The position numbers and the translations under genes were made by a program. From an uncultured Lachnospiraceae bacterium (GTDB taxonomy: Bacteria; Bacillota; Clostridia; Lachnospirales; Lachnospiraceae), in assembly GCA_947629865.1 (NCBI GenBank), contig CANRFJ010000016.1, positions 1 to 64,000 of the forward strand: DNA of 64,000 nt. Direction: 5' to 3'. Shown in pieces: positions 15,225-24,235 of this stretch; the stretch's first letter is position 1, and each line of letters opens with the position of its first letter. Below the pieces are notes generated by a model. The model saw only the letters and a list, made by a program, of their open reading frames with translations, did not search any database and had not been told where the DNA came from.

Positions 15225-17864
15225 ATGAATAAAAGTATGAAGAAGATCACAGCGTGCGCCCTGACGGCGGCGCTGGCTCTGTCCATGACTTTTGCCGGCG
15301 GCAGCGAGGCGAACGCCGCCAAAAAGGGTAAGGGCAAAATCAAAAAAATTACGGTGACGAATGTAAAGAAGAAGAAACTGAAGATGATGGAGGGCGACTC
15401 CTTCAAATTAAAGGTCAAGGTAAAGGCGTCGCCGAATAAGGCAAAATACAAGAAGGTGCGTTTTGTCTCGTCGAAGAAGAAGGTGGCCACGGTCTCCCAA
15501 AAGGGTAAGATCAAGGCCAAAAAAGCGGGGAAGGCAAAAATCTCCGTCATCTCACGGACGAATAAAAAGAAAAAGGCAGTCGTACAGGTGACGGTTGCCA
15601 GCAAAAGGCCTCCGTGCGGGGGCACGCAGGGCAAATTGAATACACCTGTTCCGTCCGGTACGCCGGCTCCCTCCGGCAAGCCGGGGACGAAGACGGAGGC
15701 ACCGGCCTCCGGTACGCCGACTGCCACACCCACACCGACACCGACTCCCTCTCCGGAGCCGGACGGCACCAGCCGCTCAGTCCGCAGGCCCTTTGTCCAG
15801 GGAGTGCATGTGGGAGACTCTCTTTCCGGCGCTGACATTGAGGGCGGAAGCGTCATTGACAGCAACGGAAATGACATAGAGGGAACGTATTCCTTTGAGA
15901 AACCGGACACAGTGATGGAGAAGACGGGCATCGTCCACCAGAAGGTGTCATTCACGCCGGCGGACAGCCGTTTTGCCGGAGTAAAGGATATAGAGATTAC
16001 GATACCTGTGTCAAAGGCAAAGGTGACAATCAGCAAGCTGCCGTATGCCGGAGCTATCACGGCAGACCAGTCGCTGGCTTCCTCCAAACTCTCCGGAGGA
16101 GAGGTGAAGGACGAGGCGGGCAATGTGGTTCCGGGAAGCTTTGTCTGGACGGATGCGGAGGCCGTTCCGGAGAAGACCGGAAAGTGTAGCGTGACGTTTG
16201 TTCCGACGGATACGGAGAAATACAGGAGAGCGGCCACCTATGTAAGAGTGACGGTGAATGGTACGCCGTCCGCCTCTGCTTCGAGCGATAAGAAAATTGA
16301 TCTGTCCGGCGGGACGTGGATAAATAAAGCGGCCTATGAAAATGCGTGGGCGGGAACAGTGTATGATCTGACGCCTTACATTGAGGGGCTGGATATGAGC
16401 CTGTATGAGAAGGTGAGCCTCTCGGTCAAATTATATGATATTTCGGAGAAACCGATTACCTCGACAGGTCAGGGAGCCGCCGCCTGTAAACTCTCCACGA
16501 AAAGCAATGACTGGACGGGATTTGCCAGCAGCTGGATCGATGGGAACGGAAGCATTTCCCTGGAAAACTTTGCGGGACAGGAACTATATCTCGTAGTGCA
16601 GAACACGTCGGCTGCGATCGGATACATCGAGATCACATCGCTGACCTTGAATGTAAAGGGAAGCTCCAACATAAAGGACGGCAGCAGTTTGAAGGCGGTC
16701 TTCGGGGATATATTTGGCAAAATCGGCACGGCGATTGCGGATTTTGAGGTGACAAGCCAGTCTACCTACAATTTTATCCGGAGCCAGTTCAATGGATTTA
16801 CACTGGGCAACGAGATGAAGCCGGAGCGCATACTGGGAGGCTCGCCGACATTGTCGGACAGCAATCCGGCCGGTTATGTGGATACGGCGAAGTTCGTTCA
16901 TCCGTATCTGGACAAGAAATATCCGAAGATTGATTTTGATTCCATTGACAATTATATAAAGAGGGCCTATGACAATGGGCTGAAGATGCGGTATCATGTG
17001 TTTGTCTGGCACGCGCAGACGCCCAAGTGGTGGTTTAAGGAAAACTTCAGCACTTCGGGCAGCAGCGCCTATGTGACGCCGGAGGTGATGGACGGACGGC
17101 TGGAGTATATGATACGCAATGTAATGACGCATATTTATAACCTGAAAGATGAAAACGGCGTCTATATCGGCAGGGAGACCATTGACAGCTGGGATATTGC
17201 CAATGAATATTTCCACAATTACGACAAGGGCTATAAGTCCTACTGGGACGAAGTGTATTATCCGGATTATACGTTTAAGAAGGAAAAGCACAGCGGGATC
17301 CTGACGCCGACCTATATTAAGGAGGCCTTTGCGCTGGCCCACTCGATCCTGAAGGACTATGGGATGGAGGATTCAGTCAGCCTGCTGTTCAATGAATTTA
17401 ACACATATATGGAAGCGGATAAGATCGTCACCATGATCAATTACTTCAATACGCAGGACGAGATCAATCCGGAGGGCGAAAAGATATGCAGCGGTATCGG
17501 TATGCAGATGCATCTGGATATGGGATATCCCACGGTGGAGGGAGTCCGCACCGGAGCGATCGAGAAGTTCCGGCAGGCCGGATTTGAGATACAGATTACG
17601 GAGTTCGATCTGACAGATAAAGTAAAAAGTGAAGAAACACAGAAAAACCAGGCTCAGAGATGGCTTGATTTGATGAAGATGCTGATTGACGAGAAAGATA
17701 AGGGCGCCAATATCACCGGTGTGACCTGGTGGGGAACAAGCGATCCCCATTCCTGGCGGCGGGAGGGAGTCCCGCTTCTGTTCAGCGATTACTGGAAGGC
17801 TAAGGATCACTATTTCAAGGCGATCCAGGCAGCGGCGGATTATAATGAAGGATATTACGATTAA
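15225..17864 (+). CDS. Secreted multidomain endo-1,4-beta-xylanase (GH10)
   Basis: An 879-residue exported glycosidase. Order: signal peptide (1-33), Lys-rich Big_2 domain (about 38-125), Thr/Pro linker (about 130-180), two Ig-like repeats (about 184-265 and 266-350, each with a GGxVxDxxGN turn), a carbohydrate-binding-like beta domain (about 356-480) and a GH10 barrel (about 485-870). In the barrel, FTLGNEMKPE, YHVFVWHAQTP, SWDIANEYF (acid/base Glu) and QITEFD (nucleophile Glu) are the expected GH10 sites; VTWWGTSDPHSW closes it. It should cut xylan outside the cell. No sortase or S-layer motif is seen, so the basic Big_2 domain may anchor it. It has its own AGGTG ribosome binding site. Confidence 0.93.
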   Translation: MNKSMKKITACALTAALALSMTFAGGSEANAAKKGKGKIKKITVTNVKKKKLKMMEGDSFKLKVKVKASPNKAKYKKVRFVSSKKKVATVSQKGKIKAKKAGKAKISVISRTNKKKKAVVQVTVASKRPPCGGTQGKLNTPVPSGTPAPSGKPGTKTEAPASGTPTATPTPTPTPSPEPDGTSRSVRRPFVQGVHVGDSLSGADIEGGSVIDSNGNDIEGTYSFEKPDTVMEKTGIVHQKVSFTPADSRFAGVKDIEITIPVSKAKVTISKLPYAGAITADQSLASSKLSGGEVKDEAGNVVPGSFVWTDAEAVPEKTGKCSVTFVPTDTEKYRRAATYVRVTVNGTPSASASSDKKIDLSGGTWINKAAYENAWAGTVYDLTPYIEGLDMSLYEKVSLSVKLYDISEKPITSTGQGAAACKLSTKSNDWTGFASSWIDGNGSISLENFAGQELYLVVQNTSAAIGYIEITSLTLNVKGSSNIKDGSSLKAVFGDIFGKIGTAIADFEVTSQSTYNFIRSQFNGFTLGNEMKPERILGGSPTLSDSNPAGYVDTAKFVHPYLDKKYPKIDFDSIDNYIKRAYDNGLKMRYHVFVWHAQTPKWWFKENFSTSGSSAYVTPEVMDGRLEYMIRNVMTHIYNLKDENGVYIGRETIDSWDIANEYFHNYDKGYKSYWDEVYYPDYTFKKEKHSGILTPTYIKEAFALAHSILKDYGMEDSVSLLFNEFNTYMEADKIVTMINYFNTQDEINPEGEKICSGIGMQMHLDMGYPTVEGVRTGAIEKFRQAGFEIQITEFDLTDKVKSEETQKNQAQRWLDLMKMLIDEKDKGANITGVTWWGTSDPHSWRREGVPLLFSDYWKAKDHYFKAIQAAADYNEGYYD

Positions 17865-17907
17865 AGGCTATTAAAAACCGCGCAAATACGCCTCTCATAA
17901 GCAATTA

Positions 17908-17936
17908 GAATATTTCCTCTGAATGGTGCATAGATT
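17908..17936 (+). promoter_or_regulatory. Sigma-E-type sporulation promoter of spoIIID
   Basis: GAATATT (17908-17914), a 14-bp spacer and CATAGATT (17929-17936) fit the sigma-E consensus KMATATT-(14)-CATACAHT with a single deviation. spoIIID is a known mother-cell sigma-E target in Bacilli and Clostridia. Confidence 0.75.
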
Positions 17937-17963
17937 ATACAAACACCAATTCAGGGGGAGCGT

Positions 17964-18242
17964 TTGAGAGAATATAATTTGCATCGGGCACAGATTGAGG
18001 AACGGGCAGTTATGGTCGCCAATTATATTATTGAGCATAATGCTACGGTCAGACAGGCGGCAGGACAGTTTGGAGTGAGCAAAAGTACGGTACACAAAGA
18101 TGTTACGGAACGCCTTCTGAAGATCAATCCCTCTCTGGCAGCCCAGGCGCGCAGGATATTGGATATAAACAAATCCGAGCGCCATATCCGGGGAGGAATG
18201 GCCACCAAGGACAAATACCTTCGCGAAAGGCATTTCGAGTGA
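17964..18242 (+). CDS. spoIIID: Sporulation transcriptional regulator SpoIIID
   Basis: A 92-residue mother-cell DNA-binding regulator acting after sigma-E and before sigma-K. The core IEERAVMVANYIIEHNATVR and QFGVSKSTVHKDVTERL is the SpoIIID helix-turn-helix; the INPSLA segment and the basic C-terminus, which forms a second DNA contact, are also present. No ATG is available upstream of the conserved core; I choose TTG 17964 because GGGGGAG lies 5-6 bp before it. It has its own sigma-E-type promoter and is followed by a MATE gene on the same strand. Strong evidence that the organism forms spores. Confidence 0.95.
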   Translation: MREYNLHRAQIEERAVMVANYIIEHNATVRQAAGQFGVSKSTVHKDVTERLLKINPSLAAQARRILDINKSERHIRGGMATKDKYLRERHFE

Positions 18243-18323
18243 AAAAAGCAGTCATTTGGCATGAGAGATGGGATAATAGTGCCGGGTGGCTGTTTTGGTT
18301 ATACGGGGAATGAGGAGACAGAG

Positions 18324-19715
18324 ATGTTACATGGTACAATGAAAAAATGGGTGGGGACGAGGCAGTTTTACAAGAGGCTTCTCTACATGGCGGTGCCCAT
18401 AATGGTGCAGAATCTGATTACCAACTTTGTGGGCTTTCTGGACAACATCATGGTGGGGCAGCTTGGCACCGAGCCCATGTCGGGCGTGGCGATTGTCAAC
18501 CAGCTGGTTTTTGTATTTAACCTGCTTGTGTTCGGCGGCCTCTCCGGCGCGGGCATTTTCGGGGCGCAGTTTTACGGCAAGGGCGATGATGAGGGCGTGA
18601 GGGCCACCTTCCGCTTCAAGATTATTCTGGGGGCGCTGATCGTGGTATTCACCCTGCTTGTGCTGATTTTTGCCGGAGAATCACTCATACGGCTGTATCT
18701 GACCTCGGGGAACAGTGAAAATCTTCAGATGACATTTGAGTACGGCAGACAGTATCTGCTGATTATCTTTTTTGAGATTCTGCCCTTTGTGCTGGTTCAG
18801 GTATACGCCAGCACTCTGCGCGAGACCGGACAGACTATGGTGCCGATGATAGCGGGCATTGTCGCGGTGCTCGTCAATCTGTTCTTTAATTATCTGCTAA
18901 TCTTTGGAAAATTCGGCGCTCCGGAGCTGGGCGTGCGGGGAGCGGCTGTCGCCACGGTGCTCGCCAGGCTGGTGGAGTGCTGTATCGTGGTGCTCTGGAC
19001 GCATGTTCACAGAGACAGGAACCGCTTTATTATCGGGGCGTACCGGACGCTGCGGATACCGGGACAGCTGTGCATGGACATAATACGGAAGGGCTCGCCC
19101 CTCCTTGTGAACGAGGTGCTCTGGTCGGCGGGAATTGCCTGGGCCAACCAGTGCTTCTCCGTGCGCGGGGTGACGGTGGTGGCGGCCACCAATATTTCTT
19201 CCACAATCGCCAACCTGTTTAATGTGGTATTCATCGCGATGGGAAATGCTGTGGCGATTATGGTGGGACAACAGCTGGGGGCCAGTGAATTTGAGGAGGC
19301 AAAGTCTACTTCAGACAAGGTGATTGCTTTTTCCGTCGTAGCTACAGTCGTCACCAGCGCCGTCATGCTGGCGCTGTCCGGCCTTTTCCCGCGCATGTAC
19401 AACACCACAGGCGAGGTGCGGGCGCTGGCGGCCAGCATGATACGGATTACGGCCTGCCTCATGCCGCTCCAGGCATTTTTGAACACCGTTTATTTTACAA
19501 TCCGTTCGGGCGGGCGGACGATCATTACCTTTCTGTTCGACAGCGGGTTTTCCTGGTGCGTGGCGATTCCCTTCGTCTCCTGTCTGGTACACTTTACCGG
19601 ACTGGAGATTCTGACGGTTTACACGCTGTACTATCTGCTGGATATTATTAAGGCCGTCGTGGGGTATATTCTGCTGAAAAAGGGGATATGGCTCCGGAAC
19701 ATTGTCACCGGTTAG
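18324..19715 (+). CDS. MATE family efflux transporter
   Basis: A 463-residue membrane protein of the multidrug and toxin extrusion family, about 12 helices. Typical text: YKRLLYMAVPIMVQNLITNF, the following VGFLDNIMVGQLGTEPMSGVA, and GMGNAVAIMVGQQLGA-like (AMGNAVAIMVGQQLGA) in the second half. It exports cationic compounds with sodium or proton. ATG 18324 is chosen: GAGGAG lies 6 bp upstream. The open frame from 18261 would add 21 residues without a ribosome binding site. It may share a transcript with spoIIID, only 81 bp upstream, but no regulation is visible. Confidence 0.92.
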   Translation: MLHGTMKKWVGTRQFYKRLLYMAVPIMVQNLITNFVGFLDNIMVGQLGTEPMSGVAIVNQLVFVFNLLVFGGLSGAGIFGAQFYGKGDDEGVRATFRFKIILGALIVVFTLLVLIFAGESLIRLYLTSGNSENLQMTFEYGRQYLLIIFFEILPFVLVQVYASTLRETGQTMVPMIAGIVAVLVNLFFNYLLIFGKFGAPELGVRGAAVATVLARLVECCIVVLWTHVHRDRNRFIIGAYRTLRIPGQLCMDIIRKGSPLLVNEVLWSAGIAWANQCFSVRGVTVVAATNISSTIANLFNVVFIAMGNAVAIMVGQQLGASEFEEAKSTSDKVIAFSVVATVVTSAVMLALSGLFPRMYNTTGEVRALAASMIRITACLMPLQAFLNTVYFTIRSGGRTIITFLFDSGFSWCVAIPFVSCLVHFTGLEILTVYTLYYLLDIIKAVVGYILLKKGIWLRNIVTG

Positions 19716-19734
19716 GGGCGGCGCCTTATCTTCC

Positions 19735-20418
19735 CTACTTTTTCAACAGGAGCTTTCTGCGTATATAGTCGAAATCCACACTGTCGTCCGGAATACCGGA
19801 GAGGCGGCCGCTGTCCTCATACTGCCAGGCGGCATAGGTGCCCCATTGCCCCGTGGGGGGATTTTGTACCCCGTAGGCGGCTACCCAGAGGGGATAGCGT
19901 TTCAGCCGCCCATCAGTAAACGTGTTGACGGCGTTGTTGCTGTCCGAATAGATGGCCGGCCTTTTGCCGGTTCGTTTTTTCAGCTCCCTCAGATAGGCCA
20001 GGGCGATCTTGTTGATCTGCGTCCGGTTCAGGGCGCCGAAGGACTCAAAGTCCATAACCGGCTTCAGATCGTAGTCGTAGGGGGCGATGGTGCGGGCGAA
20101 AAAGCGCGCCTGTCTCCTCGCCTGGGGCACGCTCCGGGCGGTGATGTAGTGGTAGAAACCGGTCTTTAACCCATAGCGCTTGGCCAGGCGGTGGTTGCGC
20201 CGGAACTGTGAATCTGTATAACCGCTGCCGATACAGGCCCGTATATAGACGTAGCGTATTCCGGTGGAGGCCACTTTTTTCCAGCGGATTCTGCCCTGCC
20301 ACTCGCTGACGTCGATGCCGTTTTCTGTGCGGGCGTCCGCCGTTCGGGGCGCCGACGTGGGCATCATCGGGAAAATCATGGTACAACAGAGAAAAATTGC
20401 AAAAAAACGTTTTATCAT
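19735..20418 (-). CDS. Secreted GH25-family lysozyme (muramidase)
   Basis: A 227-residue exported peptidoglycan hydrolase. Residues 1-30 form a signal peptide. The GH25 domain fills the rest: NGIDVSEWQGRI at its start with catalytic Asp, TGFYHYITA, PVMDFES (catalytic Asp-Phe-Glu), RPAIYSD and AAWQYEDSGRLSGI near the end. It cleaves between MurNAc and GlcNAc. ATG 20418 is preferred to 20433 since AAGGAG lies 7 bp upstream of it. It is convergent with the MATE gene. No cell-wall-binding domain is attached. Confidence 0.92.
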   Translation of the reverse strand: MIKRFFAIFLCCTMIFPMMPTSAPRTADARTENGIDVSEWQGRIRWKKVASTGIRYVYIRACIGSGYTDSQFRRNHRLAKRYGLKTGFYHYITARSVPQARRQARFFARTIAPYDYDLKPVMDFESFGALNRTQINKIALAYLRELKKRTGKRPAIYSDSNNAVNTFTDGRLKRYPLWVAAYGVQNPPTGQWGTYAAWQYEDSGRLSGIPDDSVDFDYIRRKLLLKK

Positions 20419-20500
20419 AAAAATCTCCTTCATAAGTTTTAATGTATAGATATGCGGACTTATTTACAAAGTGATAATAGTTAAAAATTTTGTCGAAAAC

Positions 20501-20528
20501 TTGTTATTTTTGCTGAGTGTGATATAAT
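20501..20528 (+). promoter_or_regulatory. Promoter of the rnf operon
   Basis: TTGTTA (20501-20506), 16 bp, TATAAT (20523-20528). The -10 box overlaps an in-frame ATG at 20527, which therefore cannot be the rnfC start. Confidence 0.7.
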
Positions 20529-20571
20529 GATTATTAGCAAGTTTAAAATTTCGGAAAAGGAGGAAATTTCA

Positions 20572-21894
20572 TTGGGACAGTCAACCTTTAGAGGGGGCGC
20601 GCATCCATATGAGGGCAAGGAACTCAGCATGGACAGCCCAATTCAGGTGCTGGAGCCAAAAGAGGAACTGGTTTTTCCTATGAGCCAGCACATTGGAGCC
20701 CCGGCAACTCCTGTTGTAGCCGTAGGTGATACGGTGAAGATGGGACAGGTGATTGGCGAGGCAAGTGGATTTATCTCAGCCAATATCGTGAGTTCTGTAT
20801 CGGGAGAAGTAAAGGCGATAGAGCCGAGGCTTCTTTCATCGGGAGCAAAGGCCACCTGCGTAGTGATTGCCAACGACGGCAATTATGATCCCGTACCCGG
20901 CCTGGGGACAGACAGGGACTACACGCAGATGAGCAAAGAGGAAATCCGGCAGGTCATTAAGGACGCCGGTATTGTCGGCATGGGGGGAGCAGGCTTCCCG
21001 ACAAATGTAAAAGTGACTCCGAAAGCAGAAGAAGATATCGATTATGTGATTGTAAACGGAGCGGAGTGCGAGCCGTATCTCACATCGGATTATCGTCTGA
21101 TGTTGGAAAAACCGGAGGAGATTGTACAGGGACTCCGCGTGGTTCTCTCTCTGTTTCAGAACGCAAAGGGAGTAATCGCCATTGAGGACAATAAGCCGGA
21201 GGCGATTGCAAAACTGCAATACCTGACCGAGGACGATCCGAATCTGGAGGTAAAGGTGTTAAAGACCAAATATCCGCAGGGTGCAGAGCGTCAGATCATC
21301 TATGTGGTGACGGGACGGAAGATCAATTCTTCCATGCTTCCGGCAGACGCGGGCTGTATTGTGGACAACGTCCAGACTATCATCGCGATTTACAACGCCG
21401 TGTGCAAATGCACGCCGTCCATGAGCCGGGTGGTGACGCTGACGGGAGACGCTATGGCGAACCCGCAGAACTACGAGGTAAAATTCGGCATGAGCCATGC
21501 TGAACTGCTGGAGGAGGGCGGCGGTCTCCGCTGCGAGGCGCCCAAGCTGATCTCCGGCGGCCCGATGATGGGTATGGCGATGTACGATCTGAATACGCCG
21601 ATTACCAAGACCAGCTCCTCAATTCTCGCCATGAGCAAAGACGAAGTGGCGGAGTGGGAGCCGACCAACTGTATCCGCTGCGGACGCTGCGGCACTGTCT
21701 GTCCGAGCCATCTGGTTCCGCAGATAATGGCTCAGGCGGCGGAGCGGAACGACCTGGATTATTTTCAGAAAATCAACGGTATGGAGTGCTATGAGTGCGG
21801 CACCTGCACCTATGTATGTCCGGCCAAGAGACGCCTGACACAGATTTTCAAGCAGGCGAGACGCGCGGTCATGGACAGTAGAAAGAAAGCCTGA
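20572..21894 (+). CDS. rnfC: Rnf complex subunit RnfC
   Basis: A 440-residue peripheral subunit of the ferredoxin:NAD+ oxidoreductase, carrying the NADH/FMN-binding module and two [4Fe-4S] clusters. GMGGAGFPTNVKV is the FMN/NAD-binding loop; CIRCGRCGTVCP and CYECGTCTYVCP near the C-terminus bind the clusters. I set the start at TTG 20572: AAGGAGG lies 8 bp before it and the family's typical TFRGGAHPYEGKEL follows; the ATG at 20527 lies in the promoter. It is the first gene of rnfCDGEAB. The complex couples ferredoxin oxidation to NAD+ reduction with ion export. Confidence 0.95.
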   Translation: MGQSTFRGGAHPYEGKELSMDSPIQVLEPKEELVFPMSQHIGAPATPVVAVGDTVKMGQVIGEASGFISANIVSSVSGEVKAIEPRLLSSGAKATCVVIANDGNYDPVPGLGTDRDYTQMSKEEIRQVIKDAGIVGMGGAGFPTNVKVTPKAEEDIDYVIVNGAECEPYLTSDYRLMLEKPEEIVQGLRVVLSLFQNAKGVIAIEDNKPEAIAKLQYLTEDDPNLEVKVLKTKYPQGAERQIIYVVTGRKINSSMLPADAGCIVDNVQTIIAIYNAVCKCTPSMSRVVTLTGDAMANPQNYEVKFGMSHAELLEEGGGLRCEAPKLISGGPMMGMAMYDLNTPITKTSSSILAMSKDEVAEWEPTNCIRCGRCGTVCPSHLVPQIMAQAAERNDLDYFQKINGMECYECGTCTYVCPAKRRLTQIFKQARRAVMDSRKKA

Positions 21895-21913
21895 GATAGG
21901 AGGAAAAAGGAAA

Positions 21914-22891
21914 ATGGAAGAAAAATTATTAAATGTATCTTCATCTCCTCATGTGCGGGACCATTCTTCTACCAGAACCATCATGAGAGATGTAGTCATT
22001 GCCCTTGCGCCGGCCACTCTGGTGGGCATTTACAATTTCGGCGTCCGGGCGCTGTTAGTGATACTGACTACCTGTGTCACCTGTGTGCTGTCGGAGTACA
22101 TCTGGCAGAGGCTGATGAAACAGCCCGTCACTACCAGTGATTTCAGTGCACTTTTGACCGGACTTTTGCTGGCGCTGAACCTGCCGGCCACCCTTCCGCT
22201 CTGGATGTGCGTGATTGGCGGCGTCTTCGCCATAATTATTGCCAAACAGTTATTCGGCGGACTGGGACAGAACTTTATGAACCCGGCGCTGGCGGGAAGA
22301 TGTTTTCTCATGCTGTCCTTCAGCGGCGCGATGACGTCTTTTGCCATTGCAAAGGGAAGCGCCATCTGGGGCGGTATGCAGGCCATAGATGGAATTACCA
22401 GCGCTACGCCGCTTATGCAGGTAAAGGAAGGCGGCTACTATGATCTGCTGAAAATGTTCCTCGGTACGACGGCCGGAACCATCGGTGAGACATCGACGCT
22501 GGCCCTTCTGATTGGAGCCGCCTATCTGTTGATCCGCAAGGTGATCGACTGGAAAATTCCGGTGATTTATATTCTCACCTTTTCCGCCTTTGACCTGATT
22601 TTCCAGTGTGCGACGGGAACCCCGGCGCCGCTTTTACAGGAACTGTGCGGCGGCGGACTTATGCTGGGCGCCTTCTTTATGGCGACCGATTATGTAACCA
22701 GTCCGATCACGCCGAAGGGCAAGGTGATCTTTGGCATTATGCTGGGCCTCTTTACCGGCCTGTTCCGCTTCTTTGGCGAATCCGCCGAGGGAGTGTCCTT
22801 TGCCATTATCATCTGCAACCTGTGCGTGCCGTTGATTGAGCGCTTTACCATTCCAAAAGCATTTGGAAAGGAGGGTGAGGCAAATGGATAA
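21914..22891 (+). CDS. rnfD: Rnf complex subunit RnfD
   Basis: A 325-residue membrane subunit with about nine helices. The covalent FMN attachment site is in DGITSATPL (Thr in SAT). NLPATLPLWMCVIGGVFAI and GQNFMNPALAGRCF are family motifs. It has AGGAGG before the ATG and overlaps rnfG by 8 bp. Together with RnfG it carries electrons across or along the membrane. FMN loading needs an ApbE-type flavin transferase, which is not in this window. Confidence 0.95.
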   Translation: MEEKLLNVSSSPHVRDHSSTRTIMRDVVIALAPATLVGIYNFGVRALLVILTTCVTCVLSEYIWQRLMKQPVTTSDFSALLTGLLLALNLPATLPLWMCVIGGVFAIIIAKQLFGGLGQNFMNPALAGRCFLMLSFSGAMTSFAIAKGSAIWGGMQAIDGITSATPLMQVKEGGYYDLLKMFLGTTAGTIGETSTLALLIGAAYLLIRKVIDWKIPVIYILTFSAFDLIFQCATGTPAPLLQELCGGGLMLGAFFMATDYVTSPITPKGKVIFGIMLGLFTGLFRFFGESAEGVSFAIIICNLCVPLIERFTIPKAFGKEGEANG

Positions 22892-23537
22892 GAAAAAAGG
22901 TACGATGATAAAAGATGCCGTGATTCTCTGTCTGATCACATTGGTGCTGGGCTTTGTGCTGGCCGGTGTTTATGCAATCACCAAGGAGCCGATTGACCGG
23001 GCCCAGGCGGAGGCCAACAACGAGGCGTGCGCGTCTGTGGTGCAGGAGGGCGATACGGTGCAGGACGCCGATGCGGAACTGTTGAAGCAGGCGACGGAGT
23101 ATTTGCAGAAACACGACCTCTCGGCAAAGGAGATTGCAGAGGGGGATACGCTGCTCACCTATGTGGAGGTCAGCGAGGTACACCCGACTGCTAATGGCGG
23201 ACTGGTATTTCTCGCCACGGCTACCAAGGGCTACGGTGGAGACATCGGATTTGCTCTCGGCGTGGGGGCAGATGGCGCCATCACCGGCATAGCCATCACC
23301 TCTCAGGGAGAGACGGCCGGACTGGGAGCCAACTGTGAAAACGAGGAGTGGCAGAAAGGCTTTGCCGGCAAGGTGACGCCGTCCGATCCTACAAAGAATA
23401 TGTACTATAAGGGCGCTCCGGAGGAGGAGGCCTCTCAGGTTCAGGCGCTGTCCGGCGCCACCGTAACTACCAGGGCAATCACAAATGCAGTAAAGGGAAT
23501 TATGTTCTTTGCTGATACGGTAAGGGGGGCTGAATAA
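22884..23537 (+). CDS. rnfG: Rnf complex subunit RnfG (FMN-binding)
   Basis: A 217-residue protein with one N-terminal membrane helix (about 10-30) and an extracytoplasmic FMN_bind domain. The flavinylation site is SGATVTTRAI near residue 198 (Thr in the SGAT motif). GLGANCENEEWQKGF is also typical. The ATG 22884 overlaps the rnfD end and follows GGAGG; longer frames to 22836 have no support. Its stop overlaps the rnfE ATG by one base, indicating translational coupling. Confidence 0.95.
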   Translation: MDKKKGTMIKDAVILCLITLVLGFVLAGVYAITKEPIDRAQAEANNEACASVVQEGDTVQDADAELLKQATEYLQKHDLSAKEIAEGDTLLTYVEVSEVHPTANGGLVFLATATKGYGGDIGFALGVGADGAITGIAITSQGETAGLGANCENEEWQKGFAGKVTPSDPTKNMYYKGAPEEEASQVQALSGATVTTRAITNAVKGIMFFADTVRGAE

Positions 23538-24235
23538 TGAACAAATATACAGAGCGTATCCACAACGGTATGATAAAGGAAAATCCGACCTTCGTTATGA
23601 TGCTTGGTATGTGTCCGACGCTGGCAGTTACCTCATCGGCCATAAACGGTCTGGGCATGGGACTTTCCACCACCGTCGTGTTGATTTTATCCAATATGCT
23701 GATTTCAGCGCTGCGCAAAATTATTCCGGATAAGGTGCGCATACCGGCCTTCATCGTGGTGGTGGCCTCGTTTGTGACTATTGTGCAGCTTGTATTGCAG
23801 GCCTATATCCCGTTCCTGTACGATGCGCTGGGCGTGTATATACCGCTGATCGTGGTAAACTGTATTATCCTTGGACGGGCGGAGGCCTATGCCTCCAAAA
23901 ATCCGATACTGCCCTCCGCCTTTGACGGAATCGGCATGGGACTGGGCTTCACCATGGGACTGACGCTGATAGGTATTTTCCGTGAGATTCTCGGAAGCGG
24001 TTCCATTTTCGGATTTACTTTTATTCCGAGCGATTTCAACATTGCCATCTTTGTCATGGCGCCGGGCGCTTTCTTCGTGCTGGCGGGCCTGACGGCGATT
24101 CAGAACCGCCTCAGCCTTCCGAGCGCCACGAACAAGGGCGACAAAGACGCCTGCGACGGCAACTGTGCTGCCTGTGCCAGCAGTATTGAGAGCTGCGGCC
24201 AGACGCCGGATAGCAGAAAGGAGGAAGGAGAATGA
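23537..24235 (+). CDS. rnfE: Rnf complex subunit RnfE, with Cys-rich C-terminal tail
   Basis: A 232-residue membrane subunit, six helices, family motifs NPTFVMMLGMCPTLAVT and ALGVYIPLIVVNCIILGRAE. RnfA and RnfE together bind a [2Fe-2S] cluster in the membrane. The last 35 residues are an unusual tail with CDGNC, CAAC-like CAACASS and SSIESC: four to five Cys in a short stretch, a possible metal or redox site. The usual family member ends near residue 200. It overlaps rnfA by ATGA. Confidence 0.94.
   Translation: MNKYTERIHNGMIKENPTFVMMLGMCPTLAVTSSAINGLGMGLSTTVVLILSNMLISALRKIIPDKVRIPAFIVVVASFVTIVQLVLQAYIPFLYDALGVYIPLIVVNCIILGRAEAYASKNPILPSAFDGIGMGLGFTMGLTLIGIFREILGSGSIFGFTFIPSDFNIAIFVMAPGAFFVLAGLTAIQNRLSLPSATNKGDKDACDGNCAACASSIESCGQTPDSRKEEGE

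Noticed and set aside
14282-16237. 651-residue open frame on the minus strand
   Set aside because: It is antisense to the Na/Pi cotransporter and xylanase genes; the GC-rich third positions leave a mirrored frame open. It has no known motif or ribosome binding site.
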